Assembly (NCBI RefSeq): GCF_003597395.2
Contig: NC_133773.1
Location: 73,381,223 to 73,445,222 of the forward strand
DNA length: 64,000 bases
Source of the DNA: Chelonoidis abingdonii
Taxonomy: Eukaryota > Chordata > Testudines > Testudinidae
Direction of reading: 5' to 3'
Part shown: in pieces, positions 1 to 12,000 of the stretch
Layout: every line of letters begins with the position of its first letter
Numbering within the stretch: position 1 is the stretch's first letter
Notes under the pieces: generated by a model
Told to the model about the DNA's origin: nothing
Database searches by the model: none
What the model saw: the letters and a program-made list of their open reading frames with translations, nothing else
Made by a program: the position numbers and the translations under genes

Positions 1-120
1 GGACACACTGCAGCGCTGGTCGCTGTCAGTGTGGACACACTGCAGCGCTGGCCGTACACAGCTGTACGACCACAGCTGTAACTGCCAGCGCTGCAAAACT
101 GTAAGTGTAGACAAAGCCTG
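1..120. mobile_element. hAT-type MITE, partial (cut by window start)
   Basis: The sequence is built from repeats of GCAGCGCTGG and ends in GTGTAGACAAAGCCTG, the terminal motif seen in several other MITEs of this window (GTCTACACT on the other strand). Only the right end is inside the window. It has no coding capacity. Such elements are moved by transposases supplied in trans. Confidence 0.6.
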
Positions 121-2599
121 AGTTTCCCTCCCAGCGCCCACCCTCTCCAAAATTGCTCCACCAGTGTCTCTCAGCCCTAGCCTGAGGGGATGGAAGTGAG
201 GGAAACTACATTTGCACTGTAGAATGGAGCCCTCTGCCTTTATTTGATTTGTAAATAAGTGAAGGACTTCATTTTCCAGTGCTATTAGTCCACCTTTCAC
301 AACCACTAAAACCTGCACAAACAGACCCCTCAGACAGAACATGTACCTGCTGGTGTGTTTTATCTGCTAAAACTAGTGTTCAGATTGTATACATGTTCTC
401 ACTATGCTATGTATGTCAGAATGGTAGCCTGTAAGACTGATAGTAACTGTTTGGGACTGGAAGATGAAATTCAGAGAGATGAAAATCAGTGCATTGTCAG
501 TACCAGACTCTTTATGAGGAAGCATCTTCATAATCTCAACCTTTCTCTCTTTAAAAAAAATACAACTGCTGTATATTTAGCTTGGGAGCTCTTTGTATTA
601 TGTGTGAGGGTTTGCTAGCTGTAGATGATCATATTTCTTGGCTAACTTTTCCCTGATTCTGGTTACATTATACAGATAAACGCCTTATTACTGGGCAGGA
701 CAACTACACTAGATGGGACAAGAGAATAAGCCAAGCACCAAAAGTCACTAAAGGCTTGAAACTTAACAAAACTCATCTGCTTCATCTACATCTGAAATGA
801 AGAGATTGATAAAACTTCTCATATCATTTTTGTCTTTCCTTTCTGCATTGAGCTGAACAGCTTACACAAACTGATCCTTCCTACGTTTTTTAATCATTAT
901 TACACTTTAGGTATGCCATCTACCATATGTCTTTTTAAAATATAACAGTTGTTTTAGAGAGATCCTCATAATTTATTATGTTCGGTGTTGGGATAAGCTG
1001 GCTCACATGTTTTTTCAAAAAGCTTTAATGATTTCTTTCAGTGTGCGAAAAAGCTTAAAGGATGTACATGCCAGAGCACCACACTGAATAATCTTTGCAT
1101 AACTGCACAACTACACAACTGTATTGTTATAGTCAGTTTGTATTTTATTATGTATTTATTTATTAGTGTGTTATATTTCACAGTAATATTCTATCAATTC
1201 AGTTTACTCTTTCCAAGTTCTCCTGTTTTCACTGAATCGTGCTCATTTTATGCTATATTTTGTAACCAAAGTAGAATATGTTACAAAAGATTTTTAACTT
1301 ACTTTTATTTTCCTTACATGTCAAATCTAGTTTCATATGCATTCCATTTGTTTTTAGTTCAAAGTCACCAGGTTTTCTTTAATCAGAAAATATACTGTTG
1401 CTCTCCTCCAGTGCAGCAAGCAGATGATTCTGAGGAACTCCACTGCAATTGCCAGATATTTGGGTCTGGCCAAGGTCTGCTCATTGCTGTAAGGGCCCAG
1501 GGTTCTTGAACCTGGGCCCAGGAGCAGTCCTCACACTCCAGCCTCGGCTGGGCAGCTCATTCAGAACTAGTGGAATTGAAGAGCTAGCATAACTCTGACC
1601 CATCCCAGAGATATCACTCATGAAGGTCCTGCCTGGGGGCAATGACCACTGACCACACCTATATGTCTGACCATACTGTTTAAGACAGACGCAGGCACAA
1701 GAAGTTGTCTGAGCAATTGAGAGACTTCCTGACTGGTTGCTGAATTGGACCTTACTCTTATTTGATACCTGTACTTCGATTCCAGCTCTGACCCCTGGGT
1801 TGGCCTCTAGTTCTGACTACTCATGCTCTCACCACTAGGTTCACACTGCCTGTGTCTTGGTTCTCCCAGTTGAATGATGTGAGGAGTTCAAAGTTGGCTA
1901 TAAGCCACCTTTATGCTCCCCTGACTTCTGGGGCTGATGGATCCAGTCCTGACCCGAGTTCAGGCTCCTGATATAACTTGTTCTGGCTTATAACTTTCCC
2001 CAAAGGGGCCATTACACCAGCTAGGGACCAACAAAACAGAACAGTGCTCTAGACATGCTCCCTGAGCCTTTGACATACCCCATAAACAGAGGGACAAAAA
2101 CTGGTGACAGAGAGCCAGATACACCAGCAGTGGTAACAGTTATCATGAGACTGGCAAATGCTGGTGATTCTTAAAATCCCAGCTGCTGGAAAGATATTGC
2201 ATGAGAATCTTGCTTTTTTAAAAAAAAAAAAAAATTCCTGTTCTCCTGCTTGCAGAGAAGTTTGAAAATGTGAAATGAGTGCACCTAAAGGTTCAAAAGC
2301 CAGAAGGCAAATAAAAAGAACCCATCTTGTGATATTTTACATTTGGAGTTGATGTAGTGCTTACTTTATGCCAGGAAAATCTTCAGCTGCCCTGCTACAG
2401 CAACTTTACAGCAGCTTTGCATTCCTGGAGCATGGGTCAAGATCTGAGTGCAAATATTTAACACTGGGCATCTGAATGGAAATATGTCCTGCTTCTTTAA
2501 TAACTAAGACTCCTTAACAATGATAGAGAATGCTTAACTAAACTAATTAATTTAAAAAATAGGCTCTTAGCCCTTCTGTGCTATGTGGAGTAGTTAACT
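121..2599. other. Non-coding stretch, no gene recognised
   Basis: Only short chance ORFs, the longest (1138-1509) rich in F, Y and S. A palindrome lies at 1493-1519 (GGGCCCAGG arm, mirrored arm CCTGGGCCC). From about 1600 to 2060 the base composition is richer in C and T and reads like an old LTR or other repeat, but I cannot assign it. An A-rich run lies at about 2220-2234. Confidence 0.5.
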
Positions 2600-2700
2600 A
2601 CAGTCCTCACTTTTACAGACTAGGACAGTAGGGGGATGTATTAATTGGCTTGCTGAAGGTTAGAGAGGCAGAGTCTAGGTCAGAACCAGGGCTGAAATTT
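2600..2700 (-). repeat. MIR-like (CORE-SINE) remnant, antisense
   Basis: The order of motifs resembles the complement of a MIR core: a CCTCACTTTTACAGA-like part, then a GGCTTGCTGAAGGTTAGAGAGGC-like part and a CAGAACCAGGGCT-like part. It is very degraded, so the family call is tentative. Confidence 0.4.
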
Positions 2701-3462
2701 ACTGTTCAACAAATCTAACTTCAGTGCCTAGAACAGGAACAAATATTAACCTGGGGAGGAGGGAAGAGACTCTAAAACTTCTAGTAGATAATGGATGCAA
2801 TAAGCAGCATGAATTTTATAAAGAGGAAACCTTGCCTGAGTGCTTTTTTTTATTATTTTTTATAGAGTTACAAAATTAGTGGATGTCCTTTGATCCTGGG
2901 CCAGCTCCAAGGAGTTGTTCCAGCAGCTAGGAGTTGCTGGAGCTCAGAGATGCTCCTTACACGCATCACACCCCATTCCTCCAGCCATGGTCACTGTGCC
3001 AGTCATAGGGATTGAGCTGCTATGGTGGTTCTTTGCCACCCAATAGTCTCGATAGTCTGGAATGATCCTTGCATGGCTGGTTAGAGGTTTTAGGACCACT
3101 TGGCACCAGCAGAACAGTACAAAACTGTCCTAAAGTAAGGGAGAATCCAACTCCTTCGCTCAAGATCATTACCTCAGTTTTTCTCACAAAGGGCTGAAAA
3201 GAGTCAAATGTTCCTTTAACCAGAATATGACTGCAGGGAGAGGCAAGTCTATAGGAGCTGGGTGTGCACATCTGAGAAGACGAGGCCAAAGACTTTTTTT
3301 TTTTTAAGAATATTGATATTTTAGGATTTTGTTTTATTTGTTGGGCTCTTTGTTTAAACCTGATAATAACTGTCTTCTGGATCTGCCGTTACCCAGCTAG
3401 CCATGCCCTGACCAAACAGAGACATTCATGCACACAGACCACATATAAGGGTTTAATGGAGG

Positions 3463-4230
3463 TGTCATAAACAGATGGTTAAGGGTTAATGCCTCTTTTA
3501 CCTGTAAAGGGTTAAAAAGTTCACCTAGCCTAGCTAACACCTGACCAGACCGGAACCAATGGCGGAACAAGATGTTTCAAAAGGAAGGAGGGAAGTTTTT
3601 TCCTTTTTTAGAGTTTTTCAGTTTCAGCCGGAGAGAAAAGATCAAGGAACTAGCCTCTTATCAGAGTAGTAAGTTTTAGAAGGAATAAATAGTTTATGTT
3701 TTATTTCTTTGTAACCTGTCTTATGCAAATTGAGGTAGAATCAAATTGGTATTGAGTTATTTGTGGTAACTAAATTTGTGCCCAGGGGAAATCCTCTGTG
3801 TTTTGAATCTGTTGCTGTGAGAGTAGCTGGTATACTAATCTCTCCCAGAGGGTTTCTTTTACCTTTCTTTTCTTTAATTAAAAGCCTTTTTTCTTTAATA
3901 CCTGATTGATTTTCCTTGGTTTTTAGATCCAAGAGATTGGATCTGGACTCACTGGGAATTGTCGGGGGGTGGGGGAAGAGGGAGGATGGTAATTTCTCCT
4001 GTGTTTTAAGATCCAAGGGGTTTGGATCTGTGTTCACACAGGGATTTAGTGAAGTCCCTCAAGGCTACCCAGGGAGGGAAAGGTTTTGGGGGGACAGGAG
4101 TGCTCCAGACACTGAAATTTCTGGATGGTGGCAGCGATACCAGATCTAAGCTAGTAATTAAGCTTAGAAGTGTCCATGCAGGTCCCCACATCTGTACCCT
4201 AAAGTTCAGAGTGGGGAAGGAACCTTGACA
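3463..4230 (+). mobile_element. Solo LTR with 5-bp target site duplication
   Basis: A 768-bp unit begins TGTCATAAACAG and ends CCTTGACA, so its ends form a 5-bp inverted repeat (TGTCA/TGACA). It is flanked on both sides by GGAGG (3458-3462 and 4231-4235), a perfect 5-bp target duplication. There is no internal coding region, as expected after recombination between two LTRs. A possible polyadenylation signal AATAAA is near 3683. The repeated theme AGATCCAAG...GGATCTG occurs twice (about 3926-3950 and 4008-4030). A 5-bp duplication fits gypsy and some ERV families; I cannot decide between them. Orientation is inferred from the polyadenylation signal. Confidence 0.75.
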
Positions 4231-4235
4231 GGAGG

Positions 4236-6150
4236 GAAGCAGAGATAATGTAGAGTTGGCTCAGACCATCCCTGCAACAAAATTTAAGCTAGAAGTATGG
4301 CTAATTGATCCTTTCCTCCCTTTTCTGGGGGAAGAAAATGATCTGGACTTAACTAATTTTTGTTCCAATTAAATTGGTGACTTCTCCATATTGCAGTGAA
4401 TTGAAATCAGTCTATATTTTGATAGTTTATGGAGATCTTTGAATAATTATAAGTACCTAACCTGTAAATTTTTTCAATTATCATTTTTCATTTGCATACC
4501 TGATGATATTTTACTATAGAAATTAAACGCGTTTCACTTCACTGAACTCCAGATATGTCTCTCCCATGACAGACTCAGCTTCTGCCAACATATGCAGGGC
4601 CTGAGAAATCTAGTTAAATTTCCAGGCTTTCTCACACATCCTAGAGCAATGAGCTAAAACTAAACTACTTGGCTGGCTTCAAATAATTAATATATTTTTT
4701 AAGTATAGAGGAGAGGATATTTAATTTTAATTTATGCTACTACATTTAGTTAAATTGTGAATGAGGGCTTTCATTTGACATGATAATCTTTGAAAATTCA
4801 TGAGGGAGAACTGGGGCAGTCTCTTTTAATACATTAATCGACTCAGTCTGCCAAAAATGGCAATTTATTTAAATTTATAATGAAGGTCAGAACAAGTGCC
4901 TATGTAGTTTCATCCTTGGCGCATTGCATGTAGAAGCCTTACTGAAACTTTGGCCCTGGTATAATTTTATTAGTTTTGCTGACATGATTTTATGTTATAA
5001 CGCGTAATACTTTATATTTGGGGTTTGCCTCATAAATAGGTAATAAAATGTGACCTTCAGACACCACTTTCATCTTCAAAAAACTGATGAATTTTGTTTA
5101 CTATTAATAGTAATGAAACTTCCTACCAGTGGTTTAGGATTCTTCTTAACAAAAAACCTACTTCTGTATATATGAACATCACACATCAAGTCAGTCAAGA
5201 AGTTATCATCACAGGCCAGTGCAGCATTAAGACCCTGATAAATGCAGTCCTCTGTTTCTTCATCTTTTGTACTCAAAATGAAAAGCCCAAAATACATTAA
5301 TCCCTGTGTTAAAACTTCTAATCCTGAAAATGAGCTGCTTTCTCCCTTTTTTTTCCCTCGGGCCAGAAACAAGTAACTCATACAAGGGACTTACTAGTTT
5401 TGTTACAATGCTTTTGAAGGCCAAACGAAAGCAAGAAAGATCATACAGAAACAATATTTTCTGCTTTCTTAAGCTTGTACCATGCTCCATGTGTGCAAGT
5501 AACAAAGGTAAATGGGAATGACTGCTGGTTCTTGTGGCTTCTCAAGAAACGATCTCTATGGTAATTGACTTCTGTTGTCTCCATGATCTTCTGTCCTCAG
5601 AAACACTGGGCCAGATTCAGGCCTTTATGCAACTTCAGGGGTGTACATGGGCCATGAAGAGAGACCTGCCCCTGCACTGCCTGGTGAATTCACCCAGTTT
5701 AGTGACAGCATAGGGCTAGTGTATAGGACTTTTTGCTGACATTCTTCACAGTGCCCAGCATAGGGGAATACCATGGGCAGGAGAGGGAAAGGCTGGGACA
5801 TTCCATTCTACAGCAACTTTGGGCTACAGTGGAACCCATTTACAGACAGGTAAGATTGCTGTATAATTAGAGTAGCTCCTGGGGTTGCAATGGCCACTGG
5901 AGCAGGCCCAAATATGGGAGAACCAAAGGTGGCCTAAAGCCTCTTTGGCCCCCAAACTCATCAACCCTCATCATCTGTGGTTCACACCATGAGAGAGAGA
6001 ACATAGAATCTGGCCCACTGAGTTACTTAGCTATTGCATCGTAACACTTTAAACTGAGATTAAGTATGCATAAGGGGCCACACTTCTCTCTCTCTCAACC
6101 ATCCTGAGTAACTTGCTTGGCAATCAGGGGACTCTTGGAAGACAGAGGGG
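4236..6150. other. Non-coding stretch, no gene recognised
   Basis: AT-rich sequence with only short overlapping chance ORFs on both strands (5076-5521). A fragment starting GGGCCAGATTCAGGCC at about 5609 resembles the palindromic amniote repeat found elsewhere here (for example 8970-9055). Nothing else could be assigned. Confidence 0.5.
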
Positions 6151-6154
6151 ATGG

Positions 6155-6262
6155 AATCCGTCTACATTGAAGCCAGAGGTATGATTGCAGCACATGCAGA
6201 CATACTTGAGCTAGCTTCAATCTAGCAAGCTCAAGTCCCGGTAGCAGTAAGTAGCCACAACA
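6155..6262 (-). mobile_element. MITE fragment (AGCTAGCTC-rich family)
   Basis: It starts with a CCGTCTACATTG terminus-like motif and carries TGAGCTAGCTTCAATCTAGC-type sequence. That is the reverse complement of the family seen at 7480-7863 and 57513-57735. The second half of the element is missing. Confidence 0.5.
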
Positions 6263-6410
6263 ACTCAGGTTTCAGAAGGGCAATCCACTTCATTAAGTAC
6301 CCAGGGTCCAAGGTGTCAAGTCCTTCTTCTACACAGTAGGTTGCAGGTCTGCTACTAGAGTTCAGGCTTCTGTATCAGATACAGACTGACAACAGAGTGT
6401 TATGTTTAGA

Positions 6411-7376
6411 GAGAAACACACCAGATGTGTTTAACGTCTTCATTAATGATCTGGATAATGGAATGGATTGCACCCTGAGCAAGTTTGCGGATGACGTTAA
6501 GCTGGGGGTGAGGGGAGAAGAGGTAGATATGCTGGAGAGGAGGGATAGGGTCAAGAGTGACCTAGACAAATTGGACGATTGGTCTGAAAGAAATGTGATG
6601 AGGTTCAACAAGGATAAGTGCAGAGTCCTGCACGTAGGACGGAAGAATCTCATGCGCTGCTACAGGCTGGGGACTGACTGGCTAAACAGCAGTTCTGCAG
6701 AAAAGGACCTGGGGATTACAGTGGATGAGAAGCTGGATATGAGTCCACAATGTGCCATTGTTGCCAAGATCGCTAATGGCATATTGGGCTGAATTAGTAG
6801 GAGCATTGCCAGCAGATCAAGGTAAGTGATTATTCCCCTGTATTTGGCACCGGTGAGCCACATCTGGAGCATTGTGTCCAGTTTTGGGCCTCTCACTACA
6901 GAAAGGATGTGGACAAATTGGAGAGAGTCCAGCAGAGGGTAATGAAAATGATTAGGGAGTTGGGGCACATGACATAGAAGAGGCTGAAGGAACTGGGCTT
7001 ATTTAGTCTGCGGAAGAGAAGAGTGAGGGGGGATTTGATAGCAGCCTTCAACTTCCTGAAGGAGGGTTCCAAAGAGGATGGAGCTAGACTGTTCTCAGTG
7101 GTGGCAGATGACAGAATGAGGAGTAATGGTCTCAAGTTGCATGGAGGGATGTCTAGGTTGGATGTTAGGTAACATTATTTTACTAGGGTGGTGGTGTAGC
7201 ACTGGAATGGGTTACCTAGGGAGGTGGTGGACTCTCCATCCTTAGAGGTTTTAAAGCCCGGCTTGACAAAGTTCTGGCTGGGATGATTTAGCTGGGATTG
7301 GTCCTGCTTTGAGCAGAGGATTGGACTAGATGACCTCCTGAGGTCTCTACGAACCCTAATCTTCTATAATTCTATG
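6411..7376 (+). mobile_element. CR1 LINE, 5'-truncated copy with 3' end
   Basis: A CR1 non-LTR retrotransposon fragment of about 1 kb. It covers the C-terminal half of the ORF2 reverse transcriptase, then the 3' portion with the diagnostic TTGGACTAGATGACCTCCTG and the terminal CTATAATTCTATG. 5' truncation is normal for CR1 because reverse transcription starts from the 3' end. No target duplication is visible, which is also usual for CR1. The copy is old, with stops and frameshifts after 6792. Confidence 0.9.
6421..6792 (+). pseudogene. CR1 ORF2 reverse transcriptase fragment
   Basis: An open frame of about 120 residues shows the CR1 reverse transcriptase core: VFINDLDNG, then the catalytic block FADDVKL (codons at 6484-6504, with the two metal-binding aspartates intact), then LDDWSERN and NKDKCRVLHVGR. 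The frame hits a stop just after the stretch reading KIANGILG, and downstream CR1 homology continues only with stops and frame changes. The N-terminal endonuclease and the first half of the RT are absent. The first methionine (6397) lies in flanking DNA and is not a real start. In an intact CR1 this protein nicks the target and copies the RNA in place. Confidence 0.85.
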
Positions 7377-7479
7377 TGTTCATTGTAAGGTCCTTTAATG
7401 CTCTGCCAGGTCTGGCTAAGGTTAGGGTAAATGAGGCATTTATACCTATTCGTGCAACAGTATAATACAATTTAGCATT

Positions 7480-7863
7480 TCATTGCACCAGACGAGCTTA
7501 TGCAGCCTGTGCTGAAGCCCATGCTACTGCATTCACTGCTATTAGTGCTCAGTCTAGCTAGATCAGTGGCTCTCAAACTTTTTTACTGGTGAGCCCGTTC
7601 ATGCAGAAAGCCTCTGAGTGAGACAACTCCTTTTATAAATTAAAAACACCTTTTTAATATATTTAACACTATTATAAATGTTGGAGGCAAAGCAGGGTTT
7701 GGGGTGGAGGCTAAAAGCTCGTTACCCCCCACCCCCCCCGTAATAACCTCGCGACCACCTGAGGGGTCCCGAACTCCCAGTTTGAGAACTCCTGAGCTAG
7801 ACTGAAGCTAGCTCAGGTTCTTCTGTGTACTGCACTCACACCTCCAAATACAGTGCAGACACA
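7480..7863 (+). mobile_element. MITE split by a second MITE (host of nested insertion)
   Basis: The left part (about 7480-7563) and right part (7795-7863) together resemble the family at 57513-57735: an AGCTAGCTCAGG core followed by CTGCACTCACACCTCC and a terminus like ACAGTGCAGACAC. The two halves are separated by the 231-bp element at 7564-7794. Left boundary is approximate. Confidence 0.5.
7564..7794. mobile_element. hAT-Charlie-like MITE, nested, with 8-bp duplication
   Basis: Ends are CAGTGGCTCTCAAACT and (inverted) AGTTTGAGAACTCCTG, the typical hAT-Charlie terminal pattern. It is flanked by AGCTAGAT (7556-7563) and AGCTAGAC (7795-7802), an 8-bp target duplication with one mismatch, as hAT transposases make. 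It is non-coding and depended on a transposase in trans. It interrupts another MITE, so it is the younger of the two. Confidence 0.85.
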
Positions 7864-7864
7864 C

Positions 7865-8142
7865 TGGCTTCGTCTACACTAAACACCACTGGGGGCAGCA
7901 TGTAGTGTATGTGTAGTGACACAATATAGTGAAAAGGAGGCTGCATCCAGCTTGCAATGTATAGTTACACGTGTCAGTGGAAGGCTCTGGCAGAGGGGAA
8001 GCAGTGGGGAAAGGCTTTAGCAGCTTCAGCTGGCCCTGGCAGAGCCTTTCCCTCTTGCCAGAGTCTTTTCCTGCTGTGGTGCAAGGGTTCCAGCAATGGC
8101 GAGATACTATACTGCTAAAAATGGCAGTGTAGACAGGGAAGC
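7865..8142. mobile_element. MITE with GTCTACACT termini
   Basis: Left terminus TGGCTTCGTCTACACTA is mirrored by CAGTGTAGACAGGGAAGC at the right. The interior has CTGGCAGAG...CTCTTGCCAGAG-type self-complementary parts. Length is about 280 bp. It is non-coding and abuts the end of the preceding MITE. No clear target duplication was seen. Confidence 0.65.
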
Positions 8143-8960
8143 ACAGCATGGGTGAATAGAAAGCTGTGTAAGGTATATATTTGGGTACATGTCCACACCC
8201 TTCTGGTGAGTCTTTATTCTACTCACCTAAGCGATGCCTAACTGTTATTTTTACCCATTATGGGGAGCTAACCATGTATGTACACTGCACTGAAAGAGGT
8301 GTACAACGTAGACATATGCATAGTATCATTCATATCTCTTCCTTCCCACCCTCCAACACAGTTGCTCGGGAAAGGACAAGAGGTTAATATACTGGTTCCA
8401 CCTATCACTCTCCTGATCTGGGTCCAACCCCACACTTATGAAAGCAAGGTGGGAGTACCCTCATAGCTGAGCTCTGCATTGCATAAGGGCTGTGTGGCCA
8501 TATCATAGTATGAACTGGTTTCTGGAAATAAGGAAAATGACATTGTTTTATAGTTAGAATAGGGCAGTAGGAGTCAAGAGACCCTGGCTACTACACTTCC
8601 TCCAGCTACAGCATCTGTATGTTCCTGCTGCCACTGTACTGGATGATTAACTGTACAAAGAAATAGCTAGTGCACTTCGTGCTGAAAAGAGGAGTATCAA
8701 CGTAATGTACTTGAGTGTTCTTTTCTCAACACAGGATTCACAGATCCTAAAGTTAGACAGGTGATGTTTATCTTCAAAATCTAGCAAATGAAAGATACAA
8801 CTTTTTAAAAACCAAAAGGTGTTTTCTTCTAATGACCCGATTTCCAACTTAATTCAATGCAACTTTCCCTAACATAGAGAAATCTGTCCAAAAAAATGCT
8901 GAATGAATCAACAAACACTGGTTGCCAAACAAACATAGTCTTCTGAAAAAAGTGGAACAG
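8143..8960. other. Non-coding stretch, no gene recognised
   Basis: A motif TGGGTACATGTCCACACCC near 8182 resembles a MITE terminus but has no partner that I can find. No coding sequence recognised. Confidence 0.45.
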
Positions 8961-8969
8961 AATTGTGAG

Positions 8970-9055
8970 GCCAGATTCTCATCTTTACCCTGGCAAAAAT
9001 CTGGAATGATTCCATCTAAGTTAAAGGGACCATTCCAGATTTACATTGATATAAT
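8970..9055. repeat. Palindromic amniote interspersed repeat
   Basis: A perfect 11-bp inverted repeat, AAATCTGGAAT at 8997-9007 and its complement at 9032-9042, lies inside a larger imperfect palindrome beginning CCAGATTCTCATCT. This resembles a common sauropsid repeat centred on GTGTAAATCTGGAGTAACTCC. Related but more degraded pieces occur near 12700-12795, 16560-16620 and 34935-35020. Confidence 0.5.
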
Positions 9056-9059
9056 AATG

Positions 9060-12000
9060 TATATTATCTGCAAAGGTGTTTGTTTTTAATTTGTAGCACA
9101 TAATGGTATATTAATGAACTCAAAAGGATTTTGAAATGCATTTTAGTTTTCTTTGAGTTATTTAAGGAAACTTATATAAATACCAGAAGAAGTTTACCCA
9201 GTCTGTTTTTTTGCTTTTCATAGAACCAAGCCATGCAGTTACAGATTCATTCTTGATGGATGTTCCCTTGGAGAACTATACAGTTATGCTAAGAACCTTA
9301 GTTTTAAGTAGCATTATATCTGACAGACAGTATCTTGATTAAGATTAACTTTAATTAAGATGAATGAGGGCTGCTTAGTCATCTGTTTGGCATGATGAGA
9401 CTTGCTTCTTCAGACTAATGCTAGAAGTAATGAAAATTTTCCATTTTCTTAGTGAAAGTTCAAATTAGATTTGTGAAGGGTTGCTTGCCCACCTGTGCTG
9501 AAAGTGTGCACCTGTTAGAAAGCACTGATGCTGCAATTTCACTACACAGATTTTTCTATATGATAGGGTTATGCTGACTTCCCAGCTCATACAAGGAGGT
9601 AAGTCAGCAGTCTGTTCCAGAAAGAATGTTATTTAAACAAAGTTTAATTAAGACTGATGCAAATAGTCCTTGTTTCTTCATTAATATGACAGTCATGGCA
9701 TTTGTTTTATTCTGGGATTTTGTGGTGAGAGGCGGCAAAGAGTAATTCATTTAGGGGTACAGTGTTGCAAATCATATAATGTACATATGTATTTAATTTT
9801 AATTCTGACATTTTGCCTTAGTAGTACTAAGCACACCTTTGAGTAACAATTCATTAAGCTGCCATTTTTTATGTACAGGAAAGACAGATTTTGATCTTGA
9901 GCAATGTTAAAATTAAAAACAAGGCAAATGAAAATAACCAATGCTATAAAGGTATTTTTAATGTTAACTGCCTACTGTTCTGTATGGTGGTGTATATTTA
10001 ATGTGGAATTTTCCATTTTTTAAAACAAAATATATTGAAGGCTTGTCTTTAAGAAAAAAGTATTATTTGTATGTCCTGATCCTGCAATAGTGCATATGCT
10101 TTCACAGATTTACTTGTGTTTAATGTGAACAAAAATGAGGCCCAAACAGCCTGTGAGCAGAAAGGTTGTCATGGAAGTGGAGAAAGACTGTACTAGATTC
10201 CTTTGCTTGCCAATTAATTCCAACACTCCACCCACCCGCCCACCCATCATGCCATCTCCTATAGAATACTTGATCACATTGCACTTGATGAGGAGGTGTG
10301 TGTGAAAATGCCAATTCAATTATAATTAAAAACAAACAAAAACAGCCCAAACAAACACAGACAAAAATTCCAATAAAACTAAAAAACAATAATAGGGGAA
10401 ACAATATAAGGATCTTACCTTTCTGGTTTTGTTGTCCTTACACAGTAACATATTTGTAGAGAAAAATATAGGCAGACTGATATTTTTATTGTGGATATCT
10501 ATATTTCTTTAAATATTCTTTGTCCAGACACGACACACTCTGCTTGTTTTGCAATGCTGTACATAAGAGAAGAGGAGGGTCATTCCTGTCTCTGCAAACC
10601 ATCATCTTTCACTTTAAAACATATGATGGGACACAAGTATTTTGATAGTCCTTACCATGAAAATGTACATTGCGTTCAGATAGCTTCAAATGTGTCACTC
10701 CTTGAGAATATTTTTTGATAAATCAATGAAAATGATAAATGGCATGTAAAAACACAGTTTGGGCTGGCCTAATCTGGGATCTGATTTATTAACATATTGC
10801 TGTCTAAAGGTAGAATGTCACCTCTGAACTGTGCCTTGCATGTACACTTTCCAGATCAGAAACAAAAGCAGCGAGTCAAACTTTTAAAAACACACCACCA
10901 CCACCCAAGCACATACCTTAACATTTCCTGTTACTGTAAACAGCATTAGTCCTTTCTCAAAAGTGCCGTTCTTTTGGATCATTTAGTGAAAGACATATGG
11001 TTTGAGCAAATTTAATTTTATTGTTATTGCTATAGTCATGGTGTTAAATTTCAGCTACATCTGTGCAGAGATCACTGTTCACATAAAGGCTTTATTAGGA
11101 GTGAAGAAATAAGTATCCTGATATCATTTTTTCTTCTGAATGATTCAAGCTACTAGTTAAGCAATATACTCCATTCAACTCTCATTAATGCAGTTTTGAA
11201 AGGAAAACAAGGCTCTAAATCAAAGTCTGAATTTTCAAAAGCTTGAGTGCTTCTACACTGCAAGCCTGTTCCTTCTACATGTGTGTATTTTGGGCGACAA
11301 GTGGGAGATAGGCTTGCATGGGTAGGATTCTCAAAAGGGCAAATTTGTACTAAAGGATGGACTAGTACAATAATAAAATAATAATAATAAATAATAATAA
11401 TTAATAATTAATAGCCATATAGTTTTTTCATCAGTAGATCTCAGAGCACTTTACAAAGGAGGTGATGAAAAAAGAGACTCACAAGTGTATTGGAAAATAA
11501 ACTATTCAATTCACTGCTATTCATGACTGATGAAAAATTGGACAGTGACCAGCTATCCATGAAAAATATTTGAGAATTTTGTAAATTACTGCAATTGTTA
11601 TATTCATTATTTGCTATTCTTTTTATTTTCCATTTATCATTCATTATTCCCACACTAAGAAGGATTCAGAGAGAAGCAAAACCATATAGTGTGGAAGCTC
11701 AGTTGTTCATTTGCAGAATCGGTAGAAAAATCTTGAAATTCAAATTTGACCCATTTTTTCTTTTAAAAAATGTGATTTTTTCCCCCTCAATCAGTTCTAT
11801 CCATTGGCATAATTTGCTGAATGGACTTTTCTGCTTTGCAAAAGGTTCATGAAGCCAAAATGCAACAAATTATATGTTTGACAAATACTATTTGCCCCAG
11901 TTCTGATTATGGGAGTGGCCTAAATATAGCAATGCACAGGACATTTTCAGAACTGTGTGGGGCCAAAGGTGACTAACTGAATGAGCACATGGAAACCAGT

